Source: an uncultured Prochlorococcus sp.
GTDB lineage: Bacteria; Cyanobacteriota; Cyanobacteriia; PCC-6307; Cyanobiaceae
DNA length: 64,000 bases
Direction of reading: 5' to 3'
Assembly: GCA_902583265.1 (NCBI GenBank)
Contig: CACHVD010000003.1
Span: forward strand, 1-64,000
Shown here: in pieces, positions 9,521 to 18,009 of the stretch
Numbering within the stretch: position 1 is the stretch's first letter
Layout: each line of letters starts with the position of its first letter
Made by a program: the position numbers and the translations under genes
Notes under the pieces: generated by a model
What the model was told of the DNA's origin: nothing
The model's input: the letters and a program-made list of their open reading frames with translations, nothing else
Database searches by the model: none

Positions 9521-10342
9521 TCCTACAGATTTATTTATAATAATTTTTCCAAAAATTTCTGAAAAGAAATAACTTCCTTCCTCTAAATATTTTCTTTTTA
9601 ACATTGCTAAACCTATTATTTGAGAATCTGATTTAAAAAAACTAGTGATTTTTCCTACAGAAATATCCTTGGTAGAGTTTACATATAAATTTTTATCTTC
9701 AAGGTCTAAATTTAAATTAGATTCAAATGATTTCCAAATTCTTATTTCTTGTTTTAAAGAAGAAACATTTTTTATTTTTGACATTGTTTCTTGTCCTAAA
9801 TAACAACCTTTATTAAAATCTATGAGATCTTGTAATCCAAGCTCAAGAGGATTATTTTTTCCGTTTATTTCCATTTTTAATGAGGGAATTGCCTGATTAA
9901 TCTTCCAAAGTTTTAAATCATTGGGATTTAGTAAATTTAATTTATTTTTATGTATTTCAAATTTTTTATCTTCTGTTTTGAAGAAAATAGGCTGGTAAGT
10001 TCTCCATGAACTAAATTCATCAATTTCCTGAATTCTATTTATCAAGAAAGGTTCACTTAGAAGTACATCGTCCGCTGGGAAAATAATTTGATTAAAGTAA
10101 TCAATTATTTCATTAGTGTTACCCGCCAAAATAATTACTTCTAAGTTTCTTTCTAAAAAATTAATTTCAATTAATGACCTTAGAACTCCATTAGGAGTTA
10201 ACCAACAAGTTTTGATAACTTTATTTTCTGAATTAAGAATATTACCAGTTGTAATTCCATTCAAAAATTTTCTGGCATCTTTTCCCGTAACAGAAAAACA
10301 ATCAAATTTTTCAAGCCAAAACTTTTTTTTATTATCTTTCAT
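9506..10342 (-). CDS. ygfZ: Folate-binding protein YgfZ (GcvT-like)
   Basis: Tetrahydrofolate-binding protein related to the T-protein of glycine cleavage. In other bacteria YgfZ supports repair or assembly of certain Fe-S enzymes, such as MiaB. It has 278 residues. The family signature K-G-C-Y-x-G-Q-E is present as KGCYLGQE with the conserved cysteine C180. The N-terminal VTGKDARKFLNGITTGN is also typical. It overlaps the convergent TM0106-type gene by 15 bases and sits 10 bases downstream of pyrE on the same strand. Confidence 0.93.
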   Translation of the reverse strand: MKDNKKKFWLEKFDCFSVTGKDARKFLNGITTGNILNSENKVIKTCWLTPNGVLRSLIEINFLERNLEVIILAGNTNEIIDYFNQIIFPADDVLLSEPFLINRIQEIDEFSSWRTYQPIFFKTEDKKFEIHKNKLNLLNPNDLKLWKINQAIPSLKMEINGKNNPLELGLQDLIDFNKGCYLGQETMSKIKNVSSLKQEIRIWKSFESNLNLDLEDKNLYVNSTKDISVGKITSFFKSDSQIIGLAMLKRKYLEEGSYFFSEIFGKIIINKSVGSIFL

Positions 10343-10352
10343 TTTGAAATAA

Positions 10353-10913
10353 CTATAAAAAGTCTTTTATTGTAAAAAGACTCTTTAATTTTACATTTTC
10401 ATCTTCAAGGGCTTCTAATCCTCCTTCTTGCCTATCAACTATAGACAAAACCTCCTCAACTATATAATTATTTTCGCGTAACTTTTTTATAGCTTTTATA
10501 ACTGAACCGGCAGTTGTAACGACATCCTCTAAGACAGTTACCAAAGTTCCTTCTTCTAATGTAGGGCCCTCTATTCCAGCTTTAGTACCGTATTTTTTGA
10601 TTTCTTTACGAATTATTAAACCATCAAGATCTTGGCCATGCAAGGCTGCTTTGACAATTAATCCACTTACTATAGGGTCTGCACCTAATGTCAATCCTGC
10701 TACAGCTTTTGACCTTGAGTCCTTTAACTCTAAAAATAAATCACTTATTAAGTTTAAGCCTTCGCCATTTAATGATACTGGTTTACAGTTTAAGTAATGA
10801 CTACTTTTTTTTCCTGAAGATAAAGTAAAGTTTCCTTTCTTGTAAGATTTTTCAATTAATTGTTTTAACAATTTTGCTTTATTTAAATAATACTTATCCG
10901 AAAATTTGCCCAT
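10353..10913 (-). CDS. pyrE: Orotate phosphoribosyltransferase
   Basis: Pyrimidine biosynthesis: orotate plus PRPP to orotidine 5'-phosphate. It has 186 residues, normal for bacterial PyrE. The N-terminal [16 protein letters not shown] segment binds substrate; the PRPP-binding motif is [13 protein letters not shown] at about residues 124-137; the catalytic loop lysines are in [12 protein letters not shown]. ygfZ follows after 10 bases on the same strand. The paired pathway gene pyrB is elsewhere in the window (46464). Confidence 0.96.
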   Translation of the reverse strand: MGKFSDKYYLNKAKLLKQLIEKSYKKGNFTLSSGKKSSHYLNCKPVSLNGEGLNLISDLFLELKDSRSKAVAGLTLGADPIVSGLIVKAALHGQDLDGLIIRKEIKKYGTKAGIEGPTLEEGTLVTVLEDVVTTAGSVIKAIKKLRENNYIVEEVLSIVDRQEGGLEALEDENVKLKSLFTIKDFL

Positions 10914-11054
10914 TAGTAAAAGTTAAATTTATATTTAAAGATTAGAAGAAAAAAAAGAAATCTCACAAAAACTTCCTAATGAGGTGTTTTTTGAAATATC
11001 ATTTTTATATTGTATATTGAAATTCAATGTAATTAAAATTACATAAATACCCTT

Positions 11055-11127
11055 GGGGGTGTAGCAATCTGGTGAATGCACCAAACTCATAATTTGGCTA
11101 AGGCGAGTTCGATCCTCGCCACCCCCA
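11055..11127 (+). tRNA. tRNA with CAU anticodon (elongator tRNA-Met)
   Basis: A complete 73-base cloverleaf. The acceptor GGGGGTG pairs with CACCCCC; the D arm is GCA/TGC; the anticodon stem CCAAA/TTTGG carries the loop CTCATAA with anticodon CAT; the T arm GCGAG/CTCGC holds loop TTCGATC; the discriminator base is A and CCA is not encoded. The first acceptor pair G-C and the G-C-poor anticodon stem argue against the initiator form. A CAU anticodon could also be lysidine-modified tRNA-Ile2, but elongator Met is more likely. Confidence 0.9.
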
Positions 11128-11145
11128 TTATTCATTTGTCATTGA

Positions 11146-12414
11146 ATGAAAATAACTCTACTTTTATTTCTTTTATTTTTACCAGCTTTTTTTGCAGCGA
11201 GTGAACTCTCATTTTTATTAATAAGGCCAAGTAAAGTTTTAAGATTAATAGAAGAAAAAAAGAAAGGAGCATTTTCAATTTTAAAAATTCAAAAACGCTT
11301 TAGATCTTCATTAATTGCTTCTCAATTTGGAGTAACAATTTCATTAATTGCAATTGGATGGCTCAGCAATAACCTGGCTAATGATTATTGGAAAAGCAAT
11401 ATTTTATTAAATAGATTTTATGATCTTCTATTATTTTTATTTGTTGTTTTAATTGTTACTCTTGTTTCTGGACTAATTCCAAAAGCTTTAGTAATTAACA
11501 ATCCAGAATCTGCTGCATTGAAGTTAACCACAATATTCGATGCCGTAAGAAAAGCTATGAATCCTATAGTGAAAACAATAGAATTCTTTGCTAGCGCCTG
11601 TTTAGGCTTGTTCAATTTAAACAACAAATGGGATTCTTTAAATTCGGGTTTATCTGCTGGAGAATTAGAAACACTTATAGAAACAGATAACGTAACAGGT
11701 TTAAAACCAGATGAGAAGAATATTCTTGAAGGAGTTTTTGCTTTAAAAGATACACAGGTTAAAGAAGTTATGATTCCAAGATCTGAAATGGTAACTTTGC
11801 CAAAAAATATAACCTTTTCAGAACTTATGAAACAAGTAGATAAAACTCGACATGCTCGCTTCTTTGTGATTGGTGAGTCTTTAGATGATGTATTAGGTGT
11901 ATTAGATTTGCGTTATCTAGCTAAGCCAATATCAAAAGGTGAAATGGAAGCCAATACATTATTAGAGCCATTCCTTTTACCTGTAACAAAAATAATAGAA
12001 ACATGTTCACTAGCAGAAATATTTCCAATAGTTAGAGACTATAATCCGTTTTTACTAGTAGTGGATGAACATGGTGGAACAGAGGGACTTATAACTGCAG
12101 CTGATCTAAATGGCGAAATAGTTGGAGAGGAAATGCTCAATAATAGGATTTATTCAGATATGAGAATGTTAGATAATTTCTCTAAAAAATGGTCAATAGC
12201 CGGAAAATCAGAAATTATTGAAATCAATAAAAAGTTAGGATGTTCTATTCCAGAAGGTACTGATTATCATACCCTTGCTGGATTTATGTTAGAAAAATTT
12301 CAAATGGTTCCAAAAATTGGCGACGTTTTAGATTTTAGTAACATTAAATTTGAAGTTATTTCTATGTCAGGTCCAAAAATTGATCGTGTTAAAATAATTC
12401 TTCCCAAAAGCTAA
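11146..12414 (+). CDS. CNNM/CorC-type transporter with DUF21 and CBS domains
   Basis: A 422-residue membrane protein related to HlyC/CorC 'hemolysin' proteins, now linked to Mg2+/Co2+ efflux or tolerance. An N-terminal DUF21 membrane domain (FFAASELSFL near the start, then hydrophobic helices at about residues 64-85 and 95-115) is followed by a CBS pair (EVMIPRSEMVTLP around 208, and LLVVDEHGGTEGLI around 302) and a C-terminal CorC_HlyC transporter-associated domain (GTDYHTLAGFML). It starts 18 bases after the tRNA. The transported ion cannot be assigned from sequence. Confidence 0.9.
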   Translation: MKITLLLFLLFLPAFFAASELSFLLIRPSKVLRLIEEKKKGAFSILKIQKRFRSSLIASQFGVTISLIAIGWLSNNLANDYWKSNILLNRFYDLLLFLFVVLIVTLVSGLIPKALVINNPESAALKLTTIFDAVRKAMNPIVKTIEFFASACLGLFNLNNKWDSLNSGLSAGELETLIETDNVTGLKPDEKNILEGVFALKDTQVKEVMIPRSEMVTLPKNITFSELMKQVDKTRHARFFVIGESLDDVLGVLDLRYLAKPISKGEMEANTLLEPFLLPVTKIIETCSLAEIFPIVRDYNPFLLVVDEHGGTEGLITAADLNGEIVGEEMLNNRIYSDMRMLDNFSKKWSIAGKSEIIEINKKLGCSIPEGTDYHTLAGFMLEKFQMVPKIGDVLDFSNIKFEVISMSGPKIDRVKIILPKS

Positions 12415-12432
12415 ATGTGACTCCCCATAGAG

Positions 12433-12450
12433 GATAATGATAATAAATAT
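12433..12450 (+). promoter_or_regulatory. Possible Fur-like box (two good hexamers plus one weak)
   Basis: GATAATGATAAT followed by AAATAT lies in the 50-base gap before the Gfo/Idh/MocA gene. Fur boxes are often described as three adjacent NATWAT hexamers; the first two here match perfectly and the third only partly. In DNA this AT-rich such a match can arise by chance, and the downstream gene has no obvious iron role, so confidence is low. Confidence 0.2.
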
Positions 12451-12464
12451 ATGGATTTGAAATT

Positions 12465-13469
12465 ATGCAACCAACCTCATCACCCGTAAAGGTTGGAGTC
12501 ATAGGTATAGGAAATATGGGCTGGCATCATGCTCGAGTACTAAGTTTACTCAAAGATGCAAATCTCATTGGAGTCGCAGATCCAAATGAAGAGAGAGGTA
12601 AATTAGCTATTGACCAATTTCAATGTGAATGGTTCAAAAATTATGAAGACTTAATTCCAAAAGTTGATGCTATCTGTATTGCTGTCCCAACACTTCTCCA
12701 TCACAAAGTAGGACTAGATTGTCTGAAGGGAGGTGCTAACGTTCTCATTGAAAAACCAATTGCAGCTAACGAATTGGAAGCAAAATCTTTAGTAGAGGCG
12801 GCTAATGCAAGCAACTGTCTATTACAAGTTGGGCATATTGAAAGATTTAATCCTGCTTTTAGAGAATTAAATAAAATAGTAAATAACGAAGAAATTGTTG
12901 TTTTAGAAGCAAGGAGGCACAGTCCTCATGCAGACAGAGCAAATGATGTATCTGTAGTAATGGATTTAATGATTCATGACATTGATCTGATTTTGGAGCT
13001 TGTAAACTCAAAAATACAAAAATTAGCAGCAGTTGGAGGAAGAAATAGCGAAGGATTAATAGATTATGTAAATGCTACTTTAGTTTTTAAAAATAATGTT
13101 ATTGCAAGCCTAACTGCAAGCAAAATGAGTCACAAAAAAATTAGAAATTTAAGTGCGCACTGCCAAAATGGCCTAGTAGAAACTGATTTCTTAAATCACT
13201 CTTTACAAATCCATCGAAAGTCTCATGAATCATACACTGCAGAGCACGGAGAATTAGTTTATAGAAATGATGGATATGTCGAAGAAGTTAACACAACCTC
13301 CATTGAACCTCTTTATGCAGAACTAGAGCATTTTCTTAAATGCGTTCAGGGAAAAGAAACACCTGAGGTAGATGGTGAGCAAGCCTCAAGAGCATTAAAA
13401 ATTGCTGATTTTATAGAGAGTGCTGTAGATAATTCTGGAGATGCGATTTTACTTGAAAATCCCTTCTAA
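12465..13469 (+). CDS. Gfo/Idh/MocA family NAD(P)-dependent oxidoreductase
   Basis: A 334-residue dehydrogenase with an N-terminal Rossmann domain (VGVIGIGNMGWHHARVL) and the family's catalytic EKPIA segment near residue 96. The motif VGHIERFNPAF at about 122-132 is typical of the subgroup that includes UDP-N-acetylglucosamine 3-dehydrogenases (WlbA-like), so a nucleotide-sugar substrate is plausible but not proven. It lies 50 bases after the CNNM gene. Twenty bases before its start is an AT-rich stretch with two tandem GATAAT hexamers resembling part of a Fur box. Confidence 0.87.
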   Translation: MQPTSSPVKVGVIGIGNMGWHHARVLSLLKDANLIGVADPNEERGKLAIDQFQCEWFKNYEDLIPKVDAICIAVPTLLHHKVGLDCLKGGANVLIEKPIAANELEAKSLVEAANASNCLLQVGHIERFNPAFRELNKIVNNEEIVVLEARRHSPHADRANDVSVVMDLMIHDIDLILELVNSKIQKLAAVGGRNSEGLIDYVNATLVFKNNVIASLTASKMSHKKIRNLSAHCQNGLVETDFLNHSLQIHRKSHESYTAEHGELVYRNDGYVEEVNTTSIEPLYAELEHFLKCVQGKETPEVDGEQASRALKIADFIESAVDNSGDAILLENPF

Positions 13470-13495
13470 TACAAACAATCTAAACTAAAAGAATT

Positions 13496-13636
13496 TTATT
13501 TAAATCCAACTGCAGCTTGCCAAACAAATACCAATAAAAAGAAAAATAAAGGAATGAGTGGAAGAACATCAACTGTTGGAGCAAAAGCCTTGTAAGCCTC
13601 AGGCAATTCAGCAAATGTATTAAATAGAATGAGCAC
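13496..13636 (-). CDS. psbK: Photosystem II reaction centre protein K
   Basis: A 46-residue single-helix subunit of photosystem II that sits near CP43 and PsbZ. The product begins [20 protein letters not shown], includes the conserved [16 protein letters not shown] helix start, and ends [10 protein letters not shown], all diagnostic for PsbK. The start codon is GTG (13636). It lies downstream of tgt on the same strand with a 34-base gap, so it may be read from the tgt transcript, its own promoter, or both. Confidence 0.95.
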
Positions 13637-13670
13637 CTTTTTTGATAATTTAATTAATTATGATAAGACG

Positions 13671-14789
13671 TTACCACGTATAGTGAGCAATAGAGGATGT
13701 TTTCCAAGGAGCGAAATCATTTGTAAAACAATTATCTCTAATTGCAGTAGAAATTGCATTAGTAAATCTTATTAAGTGAGCAATATTATGCAAACTTATG
13801 AGGGTTAGGCCTAATATTTCATCATTTCTAATTAGATGATGCAAATATGCTCGAGAATAGGATTCACATGTCTCGCATTTACAAGTTTTGTCAATTGGAG
13901 AAAAGTCATTTTTAAATCGAGCATTTCGCAAATTCAATCTTTCATCATTAAAAAATGCAGTCCCATGTCTTCCTAGTCTTGTAGGCAAAACACAGTCAAA
14001 TATATCGAATCCATTTGCAACTGCTAGAGAAATTTCTCTTAAAGAGCCAATTCCCATTAAATATCTTGGTTTATTTATTGGTAAGAATTTCGGGACGTAA
14101 TTAATTACACTATGTATTTCTTCGACTGCCTCGCCAACACTTACACCTCCCACTGCTATTCCAGGCAGATCAAAAGAACTTGTATATTTTGCGCTATATT
14201 CTCTCCATCTCGGATACTTACCACCTTGAACAATACCGAATAATGCTTGATTAGATTTCTGATGAGTTTCGACACATTTTTGTAACCATGAATGAGTTCT
14301 TTGTAAAGAGTCCTCAATATCATTTTCGTTAGCTGTATGAGGAGGACAATGATCAAAAGCCATCGCAACATCCGATCCTAGATCCATTTGAATCTGTATT
14401 ACTTTTTCAGGTGATAAAAATACATGACTACCATCTCTTGGATTTTTAAATTCCACTCCTTTATCAGAAATATTGTTTAATTTAGCCAAACTAAAAACTT
14501 GATATCCTCCTGAATCAGTAAGAATAGGCTTAGGCCAATTCATGAACTTATGTATTCCGCCAGATTCTTTAACTAATTTTTCTCCAGGTTGTAAATGAAG
14601 ATGAAAGGTATTTGAAAGAATCATTTCTGATCCTGTAGAGTTCAACTGTTTGGACGAAATTCCCTTAACCGTTGCCAAAGTACCCACAGGCATGAATTTT
14701 GGTGTATTTACCTCACCATTTGGTGTATGAAAAATACCAGTTCTTGCCCCTGTATTACTGCAATTCGATGTAATTTCAAATTCAAACAC
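13671..14789 (-). CDS. tgt: Queuine tRNA-ribosyltransferase
   Basis: Exchanges guanine-34 of GUN-anticodon tRNAs for the queuosine precursor preQ1. It has 372 residues, normal length. Visible motifs: [12 protein letters not shown], the substrate loop [12 protein letters not shown] with the catalytic aspartate, [21 protein letters not shown] with the nucleophilic aspartate, and a zinc site in [17 protein letters not shown]. psbK follows on the same strand. Confidence 0.97.
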   Translation of the reverse strand: MFEFEITSNCSNTGARTGIFHTPNGEVNTPKFMPVGTLATVKGISSKQLNSTGSEMILSNTFHLHLQPGEKLVKESGGIHKFMNWPKPILTDSGGYQVFSLAKLNNISDKGVEFKNPRDGSHVFLSPEKVIQIQMDLGSDVAMAFDHCPPHTANENDIEDSLQRTHSWLQKCVETHQKSNQALFGIVQGGKYPRWREYSAKYTSSFDLPGIAVGGVSVGEAVEEIHSVINYVPKFLPINKPRYLMGIGSLREISLAVANGFDIFDCVLPTRLGRHGTAFFNDERLNLRNARFKNDFSPIDKTCKCETCESYSRAYLHHLIRNDEILGLTLISLHNIAHLIRFTNAISTAIRDNCFTNDFAPWKTSSIAHYTW

Positions 14790-14848
14790 GATAATTTATG
14801 AAATTTTTTGGTCCTTTTTCATTAATCTAACCTATTATTTAATATTGA

Positions 14849-15628
14849 ATCTATTTTTATCTCATCAAAAAATATTTAATAAAAAATTTAGCAGGCTCTT
14901 GGATTTTCTATACGACATTTCCAAAGATACCTTTAATTAATCCCGAATTTAAAAATATTGCACAATTTGCGCCGCCTTTAGGATTTTTTATTGGAACAAT
15001 ACAAAGTTATGTTTTTCTTTTTTTAAGAGCAAACTCTTGGTCAATTTATGCATCCGCATTAATTTGTTTGGCTTCAGGATATTTAATTACTGGTGGTCTA
15101 CATCTCGATGGTTTAATGGATACTTTCGATGGTATTTTTGCAGGTAAAAAGAGACGTTTAAAAGCCATGAAAGACAGTAATGTTGGTTCCTTTGGCGTTC
15201 AAGCTTTAGTTTTTATAACTTTAATTCAAATTGCTTGCATATTGAAAATTCAAAACCTAATAATTTTTGTTTTACCTATATGCTTATTTTGGGGAAGATT
15301 TTCAAATTTATTTTTTATAGAAAAGTTTAAATATATGAGTTATAAGAAAAAATCTATTAGTCACAAAAAGTTTTGGAATGGATTTAAAAAAGAATCTTTG
15401 ATCTCCATTATTTTTCTTTCAATTTTCGTTGCATACCAATTTGTTTCAATTACATCCCAAGCAATACTAATTAAATTTTTAATTCTTATTTTAATTGGTA
15501 TTTTTCTAAGCTATTTTATCCCAAACATACTGGGTAATAAAATTGGAGGCTTCAATGGAGATGCCTGCGGTGCAAGTGTTGTACTAGTTGAAACTGCAAT
15601 GTTGTTTATGCATGCAATTCTTTTATAG
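14849..15628 (+). CDS. cobS: Adenosylcobinamide-GDP ribazoletransferase (cobalamin synthase), start unclear
   Basis: Joins alpha-ribazole to adenosylcobinamide-GDP in the last steps of (pseudo)cobalamin synthesis; membrane-bound. The frame is open from 14849 after a TGA at 14846 and encodes about 259 residues, near full CobS length. Motifs: LAGSWIFYT-FPK near the N-terminus, GGLHLDGLMDTFDG with metal-binding Asp/His, VGSFGVQAL, and the C-terminal GGFNGDACGASV, with several hydrophobic helices. No ATG, GTG or TTG is in frame before a TTG at 15068, which would remove the conserved first quarter. A TTG at 14845 is one base out of frame just before two six-A runs. The start given is the limit of the open frame. 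It overlaps the convergent kinase gene by 23 bases. Confidence 0.85.
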   Translation: MYFYLIKKYLIKNLAGSWIFYTTFPKIPLINPEFKNIAQFAPPLGFFIGTIQSYVFLFLRANSWSIYASALICLASGYLITGGLHLDGLMDTFDGIFAGKKRRLKAMKDSNVGSFGVQALVFITLIQIACILKIQNLIIFVLPICLFWGRFSNLFFIEKFKYMSYKKKSISHKKFWNGFKKESLISIIFLSIFVAYQFVSITSQAILIKFLILILIGIFLSYFIPNILGNKIGGFNGDACGASVVLVETAMLFMHAILL

Positions 15629-16742
15629 GAAGTTCTAAATAGAAAATATTTTTCTTCTTAAGATTTTTTGATTTCTCAGTATTATCAATCGAGTTATTTT
15701 CCAGCAATCTCAAATCTCCTCCAATTTGTTTTGCTAATTTCCTCGCCAAAAAAAGTCCCACACCAGTTCCATCCTTCTTTTTAGCAGCAGATCCTCTAAA
15801 ACCTTTTTCAAAAATTTTCTCCTTTTCATTTTTGGTTATTTTTTTACCATCATCAAATATACAAAGTCCATTACTCGTAATTGCGAGTCCAATTTCGGCA
15901 TCTTTTTGAGCATATTTAAACGCATTTTCTAATAAATTGGCCACAATTTCAGCAATCACAGCATATTTTGCCTTTAATGGCGAAATAGTCCAATCTGGCC
16001 AAAAAGAAGGTTCCGTCCAATCTCTATTCTCTAAGTCCGAATTAGCTTTACCCCTTTCTAATATTGGCCTCAATAAACTCTGAACAGTTATTACCTTTTT
16101 ATTATCTAAATTTGGTGGTAATAATAATCTTTCCTCTCCAATTCCAAGAGGAATTTGAATAGGTGAATTTAATTGCTCAAAAGAATCCATATATTGATTA
16201 ATTTGTTTTTGCTCTATTATCATGCGTTCGACTATTTCAATAGAATCATCATCTGAACCAAGTCTTTTTATTAATAATTTTGCATAAGTCCTAATAGCAG
16301 CTAATGGATTCCTTAATTGATGAATTATGACATTGACCTGATTTTTTAAATAATTGATTTCTTCATTTTTATTTTGACGTTCTAATTCTATAGAGACGCA
16401 TTTAGCTAAAGATATTGAAAGTGCTTTTAATCTAGAATCGAGTAATACTGGCCAATTCCCCCCTTTCAAATCAGTTTCTACCCTAAGGACACCAAGGAGA
16501 ATATCGTTTTCTTGTAGCGGGTACCATCTTCTATTAGGCGATGAAACCTTAAGTGAAGGATCCTCTTCTATTGAAGTAAGTAGCCTATCAATTTGTGGCC
16601 ATTGACCGATCATTTCAAAAGATGCTTTAGTTCCTTGCTTAGCTGAAGCAAGATACATAACTAAATTAGTCACGCCCATTGAGCAACCAAAACTTTCTAG
16701 CTGCTTTAAAATTAAGTTTTCAAATTTTTTTGAAAGATTCAT
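15606..16742 (-). CDS. Sensor histidine kinase, Hik2/CSK-like
   Basis: A soluble two-component sensor kinase of 378 residues. The N-terminal ~120 residues resemble a GAF-type sensor domain (RRWYPLQENDILLGVLRVE). The phosphoacceptor is H141 in IIHQLRNPLAAIRTYAKLL; the ATPase domain has the N box LLENAFKYA and the G box KKDGTGVGLFLARKLA. There is no transmembrane segment. The sensor-kinase layout, H-box sequence and a cysteine at position 20 (ESFGCSMG) resemble cyanobacterial Hik2 and the chloroplast sensor kinase, which report plastoquinone redox state through an N-terminal cysteine-bound cluster. This orthology is inferred. No response regulator gene is adjacent. Confidence 0.85.
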   Translation of the reverse strand: MNLSKKFENLILKQLESFGCSMGVTNLVMYLASAKQGTKASFEMIGQWPQIDRLLTSIEEDPSLKVSSPNRRWYPLQENDILLGVLRVETDLKGGNWPVLLDSRLKALSISLAKCVSIELERQNKNEEINYLKNQVNVIIHQLRNPLAAIRTYAKLLIKRLGSDDDSIEIVERMIIEQKQINQYMDSFEQLNSPIQIPLGIGEERLLLPPNLDNKKVITVQSLLRPILERGKANSDLENRDWTEPSFWPDWTISPLKAKYAVIAEIVANLLENAFKYAQKDAEIGLAITSNGLCIFDDGKKITKNEKEKIFEKGFRGSAAKKKDGTGVGLFLARKLAKQIGGDLRLLENNSIDNTEKSKNLKKKNIFYLELPIKELHA

Positions 16743-16824
16743 AATTAATGAAATTTTGAGAAATTTTTTAAAAAAAACTTGAAAAAAGGCTTGTAAAATA
16801 TGAAAAAAGTATTAAGATATATAA

Positions 16825-16902
16825 AGAGGTCTGACTTTAGCCAGCCTTAAATATGAATATTTAATCATATTTTAAGCTACATCAGGGGTTGATGGGTCCT
16901 CT
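16825..16902 (+). ncRNA. Candidate structured RNA or 5' leader with nested inverted repeats
   Basis: In the 251-base gap between the divergent kinase and DUF3155 genes there is a nested set of complementary arms. The outer arms are AGAGG (16825-16829) and CCTCT (16898-16902). The middle arms are CTGA (16831-16834) and TCAG (16882-16885). The inner stem-loop at 16843-16878 has an eight-base perfect stem AAATATGA/TCATATTT closed by an eight-base loop and extended by AGC/GCT with small bulges. A possible -10 (AAGATA, with a TTGTAA-like -35 about 17 bases upstream) would place the transcript start near the outer arm. It could be a leader of the DUF3155 mRNA or a separate sRNA. No known RNA family is recognised. 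Confidence 0.35.
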
Positions 16903-16993
16903 ATGTAATTTGAAGTGAATTTAAAATCACATATATAAGATTAGTAAAAATAAATAAGACTAATCTCATTAATAATTTCAGGAGTACCAATCA

Positions 16994-17362
16994 ATGTCAA
17001 AAAAAAGAAAAAGAATCAGCAGAAGAAGATTGGCTGGCCAAAGAGTAATGGCACATGTACCTATTTATCATATCGAAACTGGCAAACATAAACCAGTTAC
17101 AGCTGCAAGAAGATTCATAGCTGAAAATGGTCTCTCTGCACCTTCAGTTTTCAATGTCAGAAGAAATGAACACACCACCGATAGATTTTTTTGGGGTGAA
17201 AAAGGGTTATTTAGCGCCCAATATGCTGAAGAAAATCATTTTCTATTTCCATCACTAAAAGTTGTAGTTGAAGGAATTGGTGAAGAAAAAATATTTGAAG
17301 GTTTAGAACTAACTGCAGATGATTGGGAAGAGATTGAAGAATATGAATATGCTTTTGTTTAA
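16994..17362 (+). CDS. DUF3155 family protein (cyanobacterial, unknown function)
   Basis: A 122-residue protein with a strongly basic start (KKRKRISRRRLAGQRV), a middle with KPVTAARRFIAENG and RRNEHTTDRFFWGEKGLF, and an acidic tail (DDWEEIEEYEYAF). This charge-split pattern and the conserved central motif match the cyanobacteria-restricted DUF3155. The basic end suggests nucleic-acid or membrane contact, but that is inference. A good AGGAG ribosome site lies about ten bases before the ATG. An unusually long, possibly structured leader precedes it. It overlaps the convergent esterase gene by 4 bases. Confidence 0.85.
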   Translation: MSKKRKRISRRRLAGQRVMAHVPIYHIETGKHKPVTAARRFIAENGLSAPSVFNVRRNEHTTDRFFWGEKGLFSAQYAEENHFLFPSLKVVVEGIGEEKIFEGLELTADDWEEIEEYEYAFV

Positions 17363-17976
17363 AAAATATTACTTATATTTAAACTTATAAATTTAATTAA
17401 ATTTGAATCAATTTGATGAAATCCATCGAATTCTAATAATTCACAAAATTTAGAAGACTTACTCTTTACCTTTTCATAAATAATCCTAGAAGCATCTATT
17501 GGCACAATGTCATCAAATAAACCATGACTAATAATTAATGGCGAGAATTTTTCTCCCGGGGACCAGTTGGGGTGAGGATAACCACTACAAGCAACAATTA
17601 ATCCAAAATGCAATTTAAATCCCGCATCAATTGCCATTGCCGCCCCCTGAGAGAACCCCAACAAAATTGTTTTTCTTAGTGGAATCTGATCAGTATCAAA
17701 TTTTTTTAATGTAACTAAAAGTTTATTTACTTCAACCTCAGCTCCATTCCAATCATGTGGGTATAATCCATACCACTGTCTTCCTTGACCGCTTGGGTGT
17801 AATCCAGGAGCCCTCAAAGAAATTACTTCAAAATCAAGATTTATTTTGTCAGTCATCTCCTTTCCAAATGTTAAAAGATCATCTGAATCAGCTCCCCAAC
17901 CATGCATCAAAATAATTCTATGAGTTGCAGTTTGAGAGCTAATCGAGACAAATTCATGATTGATAGCATATTTCAT
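17359..17976 (-). CDS. Alpha/beta-hydrolase, phospholipase/carboxylesterase family
   Basis: A 205-residue cytosolic serine hydrolase of the esterase/acyl-thioesterase group. The nucleophile is S109 in GFSQGAAMA; the catalytic Asp lies in SHGLFDDIVP at about residue 155 and the His in FDGFHQID at about 187. The oxyanion-hole start is LMHGWGADSDD. No signal peptide. The substrate is not predictable from sequence. It overlaps the DUF3155 gene by 4 bases tail to tail and is divergent from purH. Confidence 0.88.
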   Translation of the reverse strand: MKYAINHEFVSISSQTATHRIILMHGWGADSDDLLTFGKEMTDKINLDFEVISLRAPGLHPSGQGRQWYGLYPHDWNGAEVEVNKLLVTLKKFDTDQIPLRKTILLGFSQGAAMAIDAGFKLHFGLIVACSGYPHPNWSPGEKFSPLIISHGLFDDIVPIDASRIIYEKVKSKSSKFCELLEFDGFHQIDSNLIKFISLNISNIF

Positions 17977-18009
17977 GTTTATATTCTTAAGTAAGTCAAC
18001 TTTCCCATA

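Noticed and set aside
10935..11135. 66-residue minus-strand ORF across the tRNA(CAU) gene
   Set aside because: It reads antisense through a complete tRNA; the GGGEDRTRLSQ-type start is the usual false translation of tRNA 3' ends.
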